Assembly (NCBI RefSeq): GCF_002265625.1 | Contig: NZ_NOVE01000032.1 | Coordinates: 1-40,194, forward strand | Length of the DNA stretch: 40,194 nucleotides | Source of the DNA: Prevotella sp. 885 | Lineage (GTDB): Bacteria > Bacteroidota > Bacteroidia > Bacteroidales > Bacteroidaceae | Reading direction: 5' to 3' | Shown: in pieces, positions 14,072 to 22,267 of the stretch | Numbering within the stretch: position 1 is the first letter of the stretch | Layout of the letters: each line of letters begins with the position of its first letter | The notes under the pieces: generated by a model | What the model saw: the letters and a program-made list of their open reading frames with translations, nothing else | What the model was told of the DNA's origin: nothing | Database searches by the model: none | Position numbers and translations under genes: made by a program

Positions 14072-16765
14072 ATGATGAAAAGACATCAACAGCATAAGTA
14101 TGGTCTTGCAGCGACGGCAATGTCGCTGCTTGCCACTGTGCCTGTCTCGGCACAAGTGCAGGAACTGAACGTGCAACGCGACACCATACCCACTTATCTG
14201 AAAATACAGAACAAGGGTATAGTGAACAACGCACTGGACGTACTTAACGGCAACGCTGCCGGCGTGAACGTAACGTCAAACGGCATGGACCGCATGGCGC
14301 AACTGTCGTCTGTGCGTGTGCGTGGCACAACGTCAATCATAGGCGGCAACGACCCGCTCGTCATCATAGACGGCGTGACGAGCGACATTGCCACGCTGTC
14401 AACCATCTATCCTGCCGACATCGAGAGTTTCTCCGTACTGAAGAATGCTGCCGAGACAGCACTCTACGGTTCGCGCGGTGCGTCGGGCGTCATCGAAGTG
14501 AAGACGAAGAAAGGCACGGGCAAGGGATTTCAGATTTCGTATGAGACCAATATCGGTATGGAGCGGATGTCGAAGAAACTCGACATGCTGTCGGCCGGCG
14601 AATATCTTGCCACCGCTAAGAAGCTCGGCGTGTATGCCAACAACGGTGGACATGACAACAACTTCTATGATGTCATCACCCGAACCGGATTTGTTCAGAA
14701 CCATTACCTGGCTTTCAGCGGAGGTTCAGAACAGTCAAACTATCGTGCGTCGTTCGGATATATCGACCACAACACCATCATCAAGACCAAGGACTACAAC
14801 AATTTTGTAGCCAAAATAGATGTCACACAGCATGCCTTCGACAATCGTCTGAAAGGCGACTTCGGCGTGTTCGGTTCCACATTCAGGAACAATGACATCT
14901 TCGATTCGCAAATGCTATTTTATTCTGCTGCATGCCAGAACCCTACATATCCTGCCGGACGCGATGCCAACGGCAACTGGACAAAGAACGGTTCTGCCTA
15001 TCGCATCAACCCTCCTTCCGCTGTGCTCGTAGAGAGAAGCGACCAGAAGGAGATGTACTTCAACACGCACATGCGGCTGGTGTATGACATTGCTCCTTCG
15101 CTGAAGCTGTCGGCGTTCGGCAGCTATTCTTATACATCTAACGAAAACTCGGAGTTCTGCCCCACATGGGTTTGGGCGCAGGGCAACGTTTATCGTGGCG
15201 AATTCAAGAATCAGGAATATCTCGGCAATGTATCGCTCGACTATGCGCATACATGGAACGCACACGCATTGTCTGCCGGAATATCCACAGAATATCATTA
15301 TCAGGAACATACGGCTTTCTGGACACACGCCAAAGGCATAACCACCAACGATTTCGGCTACGACAACATCGGAGCTACGTCGTCACGTCCTTACGGAGGA
15401 ACGGGCAGCACTTACGACGACATGTCGCTGGCGTCGGTTATGGCTAACGCTTCGTATACATTATATAATAAGTATAAGCTGACGCTGACAATGCGCGGTG
15501 ACGGTTCGTCAATGGTGGGCGACGACCACACGTGGGGATTCTTCCCGTCCGTATCGGCTGAATGGGACGTAAAGAAGGAGAAGTTTCTGCACTCGTTTGA
15601 CGGCATCAGCACCTTGAAGCTACGCACGGGCTACGGTCGTTCGGGCAATCTGGGCGGCATAACAGCCTACACCACAATGGAGAATGTGCAACAGACGGGC
15701 ATCGTGCCGGTGAACAACACTCCGACGGTGACGCTCGGCACTATACGAAACAACAATCCTGACCTGAAATGGGAAACGAAGTCGACATTCAATATCGGTG
15801 GAGAAATAGGACTGTGGCACAACCGACTGATGCTTACAGCCGAATACTATTACTCGAAGACCTCAGACATGCTCTATTCCTACGACGTGCCCGTGCCGCC
15901 GTTCGCCTACGACAAGCTGCTGGCTAACATCGGATCAATGTCGAACCAAGGTCTTGAGATTGGTTTCTCCATCGCACCCGTACAGACAAAGGACATCGAC
16001 CTGAACGTGAGCATGAACCTTTCGTTCCAGAAGAACAAGCTGTTGTCGCTGTCTGGCAACTACAACGGCATGAATATGTCGGCACCAAACATCACTGCCA
16101 TCGGCTCCATAGACGGTGCCGGACAGAACGGAGGCGACAACAATCACGTGCTTTATCAGATAGTGGGTCAGCCGTTAGGCGTGTTCTATCTGCCGCATTG
16201 CACGGGTCTGTATAAGGACGAGCAAGGGACAATGAAATACAAGATAGAAGACCTTGACCGCAATGGCACCATCGACTTCGGAGACGGCGGCGACAGACGC
16301 ATCTGCGGACAAGCCACACCTAAAGCCACACTCGGTTCGAACATATCCCTACGTTACAAGGACTTCTATATGTCGCTGCAGATGAACGGTGCTTTCGGAC
16401 ACAAGATATTCAACGGCACGGCTTTGGCATACAACAATATGTCATCATTCCCTACATATAACGTGCTGAAGGGCGCACCAGAAAAGAACATTGTGGACCA
16501 GAACGTGTCTGACTACTGGCTGGAAAGCGGCGACTATCTGAACTTTGAGTATCTCACCATCGGATATAACATCCCGGTGAAGAGCAGGATTGTGCGCTCG
16601 TTGCGCGTATCGTGCAGCGTTAACAATCTCGCCACCATCACTTCCTACAGCGGACTGACGCCGATGATCAACTCGTACGTGGTGAATTCCTCAATGGGCA
16701 TCGACGACAAGAGATGCTATCCTACGTACAGAACTTACTCGGTGGGTGTGAGCGTGCAATTCTGA
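14072..16765 (+). CDS. SusC-like TonB-dependent outer-membrane transporter
   Basis: The 897-residue protein has a signal peptide ending in VPVSAQ. The plug domain follows at once (DPLVIIDGVTSDI, then ALYGSRGASGVIEVKTKKG), then a long beta-barrel ending in YRTYSVGVSVQF with the terminal phenylalanine of outer-membrane proteins. The N-terminal carboxypeptidase-regulatory-like domain of most SusC proteins is absent, which accounts for the short length. SusC proteins import glycans, peptides or other large nutrients using TonB energy, paired with a SusD lid. The substrate is not evident because no polysaccharide-degrading enzyme is encoded next to it. It lies 55 bp after the hydrolase gene. Confidence 0.92.
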   Translation: MMKRHQQHKYGLAATAMSLLATVPVSAQVQELNVQRDTIPTYLKIQNKGIVNNALDVLNGNAAGVNVTSNGMDRMAQLSSVRVRGTTSIIGGNDPLVIIDGVTSDIATLSTIYPADIESFSVLKNAAETALYGSRGASGVIEVKTKKGTGKGFQISYETNIGMERMSKKLDMLSAGEYLATAKKLGVYANNGGHDNNFYDVITRTGFVQNHYLAFSGGSEQSNYRASFGYIDHNTIIKTKDYNNFVAKIDVTQHAFDNRLKGDFGVFGSTFRNNDIFDSQMLFYSAACQNPTYPAGRDANGNWTKNGSAYRINPPSAVLVERSDQKEMYFNTHMRLVYDIAPSLKLSAFGSYSYTSNENSEFCPTWVWAQGNVYRGEFKNQEYLGNVSLDYAHTWNAHALSAGISTEYHYQEHTAFWTHAKGITTNDFGYDNIGATSSRPYGGTGSTYDDMSLASVMANASYTLYNKYKLTLTMRGDGSSMVGDDHTWGFFPSVSAEWDVKKEKFLHSFDGISTLKLRTGYGRSGNLGGITAYTTMENVQQTGIVPVNNTPTVTLGTIRNNNPDLKWETKSTFNIGGEIGLWHNRLMLTAEYYYSKTSDMLYSYDVPVPPFAYDKLLANIGSMSNQGLEIGFSIAPVQTKDIDLNVSMNLSFQKNKLLSLSGNYNGMNMSAPNITAIGSIDGAGQNGGDNNHVLYQIVGQPLGVFYLPHCTGLYKDEQGTMKYKIEDLDRNGTIDFGDGGDRRICGQATPKATLGSNISLRYKDFYMSLQMNGAFGHKIFNGTALAYNNMSSFPTYNVLKGAPEKNIVDQNVSDYWLESGDYLNFEYLTIGYNIPVKSRIVRSLRVSCSVNNLATITSYSGLTPMINSYVVNSSMGIDDKRCYPTYRTYSVGVSVQF

Positions 16766-16805
16766 AAACCAACGAAATACCCTAAACGTATAATGACAGA
16801 AGACT

Positions 16806-18422
16806 ATGAAACATAGATTTTTCGCTTTATCGGTTCTTGCCCTGTCACTCTCTCTGACGAGTTGTCTGGACGAGACACCAAAGGACCAGATACCGGAAAC
16901 AGAGATTTACGACTCTGCCAACAGCCTTTACGTCAATGCTGTAGCTTCGCTATACAACTATATAGGAGCTCACGAAGAGGGCGAAGGACTGCAAGGCACA
17001 TGCCGCGGCATCTATGACTATAACACGCTGACCACCGACGAGGCTATCATCCCCATACGTGGAGGCAACTGGTATGACGGCGGTCTGTGGGAAAACATGT
17101 ATGACCATACGTGGACTGCTACGGACACCGACCTGTATAACGTCTGGAAATACCTATATAAGGTGATAGTGTTGTCAACGAAATCGCTTGAGACGATAGA
17201 GAAACACAAGGCTTTGCTGACCGAACAGCAGCGTGTGGACTATACGGCTGAAGTGCGTGCCGTCCGCGCCATGTATTATTATTATGCCATGGACATGTTC
17301 GGACGCATACCCATCCTACAATCGGCAACACAAAAGACGGCAGACATCAGACAGAGCAACAGAAGCGATGTGTTCTGGTATGTGGTGAAGGAACTGCAGG
17401 ACGTGGCTCCGCTGCTGGCTAATGAGCACAGCAATCTGCAGGGCAACTACTATGGAAGGGTGACACGACCGGTGGCTTGGTTTCTGCTTGCCAAACTCAG
17501 TCTTAATGCAGAGGTGTATACGGACGATGACTGGACTGACTCTTCACGTCCTGACGGCAAGACCATTATGTTCGACATAGAAGGCAACAAGAAGAACGCA
17601 TGGCAGACTTGCATACATTACTGCGACCTTATCGCAACAGCCGGGTATAAGCTCGAAGCTGACTATACCAAGAACTTCGCCGTACACAACGAAGGCTCTA
17701 CGGAGAACATATTCACCATTCCTTTGGACAAGATTCTGTATCTGAACGAATTTCATTATCTCTTCCGATCACGCCACTACGCTCATGGCGGAGCCTATAG
17801 CGGAGCTTCTGAGAACGGCACGTGCGCCACACTCCACACAATGGCTGTAAACGGGTTTGGTACGAATATGCCGGACGCACGTCTTGACATGAATTTCTAT
17901 ACTGGGAAAGTGGAGGTTGACGGCAAGTATGTAACGCTGGACGACGGCACTCCACTCGAATATAAGCCACTCGCCGTGGAGAAGAACCTTACAGCAAGCC
18001 CATATCTGGAGACGGCTGGCGCACGAATGAAGAAGTATGAAGTGGACCGCACGGCTTACTCTGATGGTCGTATACCCAACAACGACATCGTGCTCTACAG
18101 ATACGCCGACGTGCTGCTCATGAAGTCTGAAGCCAAGGTGAGAAACGGAGAGTCAGGAGATGAGGAGATAAATGCTGTACGTTCACGTGTGGGCATGCCT
18201 TCGCTTTCTGCCACTCTCGACAACCTCCTCAACGAACGTCTTCTGGAACTGGTTTGGGAAGGTTGGCGCCGTCAGGACATGATACGCTTCGGCACGTATG
18301 GCAAGCAGTATGACATACATACTCCATCGGAAGCCGACAAGAAAGGATATACCACAGTATTCCCTATCCCAGAAAAGGTTCGTGAGCTGAACCCGAACCT
18401 CAAGCAAAACCCAGGATATTGA
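16806..18422 (+). CDS. SusD-like substrate-binding surface lipoprotein
   Basis: The 538-residue protein has a signal peptide with a good lipobox (LSLTSCLDE, Cys20). The SusD fold is supported by the opening TPKDQIPETEIYDSANSLYV, the tetratricopeptide-like helices (VDYTAEVRAVRAMYYYYAMD, then MFGRIP), and the C-terminal block LLNERLLELVWEGWRRQDMI followed by PIPEKVRELNPNLKQNPGY. SusD proteins capture the nutrient on the cell surface and close over the SusC barrel. It begins 40 bp after SusC. A strong terminator at 18453-18500 ends the unit. Confidence 0.92.
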   Translation: MKHRFFALSVLALSLSLTSCLDETPKDQIPETEIYDSANSLYVNAVASLYNYIGAHEEGEGLQGTCRGIYDYNTLTTDEAIIPIRGGNWYDGGLWENMYDHTWTATDTDLYNVWKYLYKVIVLSTKSLETIEKHKALLTEQQRVDYTAEVRAVRAMYYYYAMDMFGRIPILQSATQKTADIRQSNRSDVFWYVVKELQDVAPLLANEHSNLQGNYYGRVTRPVAWFLLAKLSLNAEVYTDDDWTDSSRPDGKTIMFDIEGNKKNAWQTCIHYCDLIATAGYKLEADYTKNFAVHNEGSTENIFTIPLDKILYLNEFHYLFRSRHYAHGGAYSGASENGTCATLHTMAVNGFGTNMPDARLDMNFYTGKVEVDGKYVTLDDGTPLEYKPLAVEKNLTASPYLETAGARMKKYEVDRTAYSDGRIPNNDIVLYRYADVLLMKSEAKVRNGESGDEEINAVRSRVGMPSLSATLDNLLNERLLELVWEGWRRQDMIRFGTYGKQYDIHTPSEADKKGYTTVFPIPEKVRELNPNLKQNPGY

Positions 18423-18452
18423 CTCTGGTTAGTAATAACGAACGCACAAATA

Positions 18453-18500
18453 ACACGAAAAAAGGACAGCCTCGAATGGAAGGCTGTCCTTTTTTCGTGT
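18453..18500. terminator. Strong bidirectional terminator
   Basis: A perfect 20-bp stem (18453-18472 with 18481-18500) has an 8-base loop and A/T-rich base flanks, so it can stop transcription from SusD on the plus strand and from the DUF4923 gene on the minus strand. Confidence 0.9.
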
Positions 18501-18522
18501 GTATAAAGTTATGGATATGCTC

Positions 18523-19245
18523 TTACTTTGTCATATCAAAGCCTACGCGTACGCCGTCGTAGTTCTTGCTGAGGTCACCAATGGTGGAGAGGGTGGTGTT
18601 GCCACTTACAGAGGCAAGAGTCTGAAGGAGCGTCAGAATCTTCTTCGACTCGAAGAGCACGCCGATGCCGTCGCTGTTCTTCTTAGCATAACCAGAGAGC
18701 GAGAGAAGGAGAGTCTTCATCTCCAGCTTGCCGTCCTCCTCGTTGTATGTCCACTTACCGTTGAGCGCCTTGCCGTCAATATGTGCGTTGAAGGTGCCGT
18801 CTTCATTGAAAGAGATAGAAGTGTTGGCAGCAGTGAAGCCGAGCTTAGCATACTGTGCGGCAAGCTTCTCCTTCACCTCGGCAGCAGCCACCTCGCCACC
18901 AGCCTTTGCCAGAGCGTTCTCGCTTGTGAAAGCGCAGCCCGGACCTTTATAGTGCCATGTGCCTACGAGCTGCTTAGTTGTAAGCTTATCCAAGCCAAGC
19001 ACGCTGCCAAGCACATTACCGAGAGTAGATCCAGCGCCATTAGAGCCGAAGATGCCTCCGAGAATGCCTCCTGTCTGTGAAGAGTTGGAGGAAGAAGAGC
19101 TGTTGTTACTGTTCGTTGTTCCTGATGTGGCACCACCTAAAGTACCGTTCGCAGGAGTTCCAAGTCCTGCAGCGCCAAGTCCGCCACAGCTTGCCAGAAG
19201 CGCAGACGCGGCTACGACAGACAAGCTAACAATTGTCTTTTTCAT
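18523..19245 (-). CDS. DUF4923-family lipoprotein
   Basis: The 240-residue protein has a signal peptide with lipobox LLASC (Cys20), then a low-complexity Gly/Ser/Asn linker (~residues 21-75). A compact lipocalin-like domain opens with LVGTWHYKGPGCAFTSENAL and continues with SISFNEDGTFNAHIDGKALN. This matches the DUF4923 family, common in Prevotella and Bacteroides, with no known role. The gene stands alone between a strong terminator and its own promoter at 19334-19365. It probably faces the periplasm or the cell surface. Confidence 0.8.
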   Translation of the reverse strand: MKKTIVSLSVVAASALLASCGGLGAAGLGTPANGTLGGATSGTTNSNNSSSSSNSSQTGGILGGIFGSNGAGSTLGNVLGSVLGLDKLTTKQLVGTWHYKGPGCAFTSENALAKAGGEVAAAEVKEKLAAQYAKLGFTAANTSISFNEDGTFNAHIDGKALNGKWTYNEEDGKLEMKTLLLSLSGYAKKNSDGIGVLFESKKILTLLQTLASVSGNTTLSTIGDLSKNYDGVRVGFDMTK

Positions 19246-19333
19246 TTTCTTCTAATATATTTTGTCGATAATAATAATCCTTAAAAGTTACAAGGCTACG
19301 GAATGTAGGAATTAAGATTGCCTTATTCGGATG

Positions 19334-19365
19334 CAAAATTAATGATTTTCCGTCAATCTGACAAA
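19334..19365 (-). promoter_or_regulatory. Promoter of the DUF4923 lipoprotein gene
   Basis: On the minus strand TTTG (19362-19365), 20 bases, then TAATTTTG (19334-19341), a full match to the Bacteroidota consensus, about 90 bp before the start codon. Confidence 0.75.
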
Positions 19366-19370
19366 CAAAA

Positions 19371-19401
19371 AGTGTCCCATCACATCACGCGATAGGACAC
19401 T
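19371..19401 (-). terminator. Terminator of the alpha-glucan operon
   Basis: On the minus strand AGTGTCC pairs with GGACACT (arms 19395-19401 and 19371-19377) and is followed by a run of T. It lies just after the GH57 gene, the last of three glycogen-type genes. Confidence 0.75.
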
Positions 19402-19494
19402 CATAACTTTATTAACCAATATTTGTATTTATACAAGAACCTTAATTCTGTATTTTAGAAATATGGCACTCCTGCCATTTCAATATGATCATAA

Positions 19495-20934
19495 TTAAGC
19501 CTTTGTCTCTTCCTCAGCAGGAGCTTCCTCCTTCTGAGCAGCCTTCTTTGCGGCAGGCTTCTTGGCAGCTGTCTTCTTAGCTGCGGGCTTAGCGGCCTTC
19601 TGCTTCTCCAGCTTTTCGCGAAGCTTCAGTTCGGCAGCCTCAATCTTCTCAATCTTGGTCTGCAGACGAACAATCTCCTTGTTCTTCATCTCAATCTCCT
19701 CATCCTGGTTCTTGATGGTGGTAAGGAGAGAAGAAAGCTCTTCGTTGTCAACGTCCTCAGGATAGAGAGAGTTGACGCGAGAAATGAAGTCGCCGAGGAT
19801 GTTCATATAGTTGGTGAAGGCGTCAAACGGGCTTGAGAAGATGCCACGGTCAATGCCAACCTGAGACGGCTTTGTGGTCATCTGACGGAAGTTGTTGGAA
19901 GCCTGGAGGTAGTCCCAGTCCTGATTGATGCGGGGATCGTCAGCGATGCGTACGCGGTCAGCCACGCTGTAGAGCTTGTTGAAAGCCTCACGCTGCATAG
20001 GATTGCCGAGCCATGAGCTTACGTCGCGCTCCTCGTCTGTCCATGACAATGTGTCGGGAACGTCGAGCTGTGATACGCTTGGTGTTGTGTCGCAAATCTC
20101 TGACGGTGTAGAGAACGAGATGCCACGGTTGCGTGCGCACTGCGGGAGAGCCTTGATAAAGTCGAGGATGTTGCTTGACAGAGGCTGTGCCACACCAAGA
20201 GCGGAAAGCTCCATGAAGATGTTCACCACCTTCTCGCCTTCCGGGAAATTGGCGATACGGTCAACATAAGAATCGGCGAAGAGAGGATAGCCCTCCCACT
20301 CCGTATTGCTGAAGCGCAGAGAGATGTCGTCGCTGAGGTTTACGTCGCGAAGAAGAAGCTTAAGATTGGGAGCGAGGGCGCAGTTGTATACATAGTGCGG
20401 CGACTTCCATCCGAGGACGTGACGCGCACCTTCGGTAAGCATACCCTTGAATCCCATCTGTGAAGCCTGCAAACCAATCTCGTCGCTATATATAAGCGAA
20501 GAGTTGCGAAGCACCTTAGGCTCCTGTCCGAAGTATTCCTTCATCTTCTGGCACTGGCGCTTCACTTCCTTGGTGAAGCTCTCCTCATTGGCGAGCGAAG
20601 CCAGACCGTGCGAGTAAGGCTCGGCAAGGAACTCCACGCAACCAGTCTGGTTGAGCTCCTGAAGCTTCTCAATCACCTGCGGAGCATGAATCTCGAGCTG
20701 CTCCATACCTACGCCTGAGAGCGAGAAAGCCACCTTAAAGTACTTGCCGTTCTCCTTGATCATCTCGCCGATGGCGTTGAGGGCAGGCATATACGAACGC
20801 TCTGTGACGTCTTCTATGATACGCTCGTCCTCATAGTCGTCGTAATAATAGTGGTCTGTGCCGATGTCAAAGAAGCGATAACGCTTCAACTGTATGTTCT
20901 GATGTATTTCGAAATATAAACAAATCGTTTTCAT
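19495..20934 (-). CDS. GH57-family alpha-amylase-like enzyme with Lys/Ala-rich tail
   Basis: The 479-residue protein opens KTICLYFEIHQNIQLKRY, with the HQ motif of GH57. The segment CVEFLAEPYSHGLASL near residue 105 and LRNSSLIYSDEIGLQASQ near 145 match further conserved GH57 boxes. The enzyme acts on alpha-1,4-glucans in the cytoplasm; there is no signal peptide. After a coiled coil (~400-445) the protein ends in a histone-H1-like tail of repeated PAAKK/AAKK units and glutamates, which is unusual for a glycosidase. It is third in an operon with a glycosyltransferase and a debranching enzyme, so glycogen metabolism is the likely role. Confidence 0.88.
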   Translation of the reverse strand: MKTICLYFEIHQNIQLKRYRFFDIGTDHYYYDDYEDERIIEDVTERSYMPALNAIGEMIKENGKYFKVAFSLSGVGMEQLEIHAPQVIEKLQELNQTGCVEFLAEPYSHGLASLANEESFTKEVKRQCQKMKEYFGQEPKVLRNSSLIYSDEIGLQASQMGFKGMLTEGARHVLGWKSPHYVYNCALAPNLKLLLRDVNLSDDISLRFSNTEWEGYPLFADSYVDRIANFPEGEKVVNIFMELSALGVAQPLSSNILDFIKALPQCARNRGISFSTPSEICDTTPSVSQLDVPDTLSWTDEERDVSSWLGNPMQREAFNKLYSVADRVRIADDPRINQDWDYLQASNNFRQMTTKPSQVGIDRGIFSSPFDAFTNYMNILGDFISRVNSLYPEDVDNEELSSLLTTIKNQDEEIEMKNKEIVRLQTKIEKIEAAELKLREKLEKQKAAKPAAKKTAAKKPAAKKAAQKEEAPAEEETKA

Positions 20935-20974
20935 TGTTGTCTGTTTTAAGATTGTAGTATTAGGGTTTTGTTAT

Positions 20975-22246
20975 TTATAATTCGCCTGCCAACACACGCT
21001 CGTATAGATTCTTGATGCGTGCGCCCACTTTCTCCCAAGTGATCTGGTCCACCTCGTTCTTGCCTTCGTTCTGAAGGTAATGGAAGAGTGAGTCGTTATG
21101 GCAAATTGAATAGATGGCGTCGGCGAGGGCGTGAATGTCCCAATAGTCAACCTTTATACAGTTGTCGAGAATCTCGGCGCAACCCGACTGCTTTGAGATA
21201 ATAGTAGGCGTGCCGCACTGCATTGCCTCAAGCGGTGAGATACCGAAAGGCTCCGACACGGAAGGCATCACATACACATCAGAGTCCTTGAGGCACTCAT
21301 AAACCTGCTTGCCGCGCATGAAGCCCGGGAAGTGGAAGCGGTCTGCGATGCCACGCTCTGCTGCAAGGTAAATCATGGCGTCCATCATGTCGCCGCTACC
21401 AGCCATGCAGAAACGCACGTTGCGTGTACGCTGGAGCACCATATTGGCAGCCTCAACGAAGTATTCAGGACCCTTCTGCATGGTGATACGACCAAGGAAG
21501 GTCACCACCTTCTCCTTACCGGTATGGTCAGGACGCGGTATGTCCTGAAGTTCCTGACGGAGCGGATATACGGCATTGTGCATTGTGAAGCACTTGCGCG
21601 GATCCTGATGATACTGATTGATGACGGTCTGGCGTGTCAACTCAGACACACACATGATGCAGTCGGCATTGTCCATACCGTCCTTCTCGATGGCATAAAC
21701 GGTGGGGTTAACCTTTCCGCGAGAACGGTCGAAGTCGGTGGCATGTACGTGGATGCAGAGAGGCTTGCCGCTCACGTGCTTGGCATTGATGCCGGCAGGA
21801 TAAGTGAGCCAGTCGTGTGCATGGATGATGTCAAAGTCCTCCGTGCGTGCCACTACACCTGCGATGATTGAGTAGTTGTTGATTTCCTCATGCAGGTTAG
21901 AGGGATAGCCGCCGGCAAACTCCATGCAGCCAAGGTCGTTGACGTGCATATAGTTGAAGTCGGCATAGATATGGTCGCGAAGACGATAGTAATAGTCGGG
22001 GTCCATTACGTCAGACACCTGACTCTTCACATAGTCATAGTCTACGTCGCGCCAAGCAATAGGCACCTTGTTCATTGCCACGATGCGGCATGCGCTGCGG
22101 TCCTCATCACCGAAAGGATGAGGCAGACAAAGGACTGTCTCCACGTCGCCTTGTGCGTGGAGGCCCTGTGATATTCCGAAATTAGCGGTTGCGAGTCCAC
22201 CAAATACATGAGGAGGATACTCCCATCCGAACATTAAGACTTTCAT
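20975..22246 (-). CDS. Glycogen-synthase-like glycosyltransferase (GT-B fold)
   Basis: The 423-residue protein starts MKVLMFGWEYPPHVFGGLAT, the glycine-rich N-terminal motif of glycogen/starch-synthase-type enzymes. It has DIIHAHDWLTYPAG near residue 140, the GT-B C-terminal start VVTFLGRITMQKGPEYFVEA near 250, and the donor-binding SVSEPFGISPLEAMQCGTPT near 335 with the EPFG..PLEA signature. It probably builds alpha-1,4-glucan from a nucleotide sugar. It lies 21 bp after the GH133 gene and 40 bp before GH57; this three-gene order is familiar from Bacteroides glycogen loci. Confidence 0.9.
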   Translation of the reverse strand: MKVLMFGWEYPPHVFGGLATANFGISQGLHAQGDVETVLCLPHPFGDEDRSACRIVAMNKVPIAWRDVDYDYVKSQVSDVMDPDYYYRLRDHIYADFNYMHVNDLGCMEFAGGYPSNLHEEINNYSIIAGVVARTEDFDIIHAHDWLTYPAGINAKHVSGKPLCIHVHATDFDRSRGKVNPTVYAIEKDGMDNADCIMCVSELTRQTVINQYHQDPRKCFTMHNAVYPLRQELQDIPRPDHTGKEKVVTFLGRITMQKGPEYFVEAANMVLQRTRNVRFCMAGSGDMMDAMIYLAAERGIADRFHFPGFMRGKQVYECLKDSDVYVMPSVSEPFGISPLEAMQCGTPTIISKQSGCAEILDNCIKVDYWDIHALADAIYSICHNDSLFHYLQNEGKNEVDQITWEKVGARIKNLYERVLAGEL

Positions 22247-22267
22247 ATTTATAAATCCTCCTATGTT

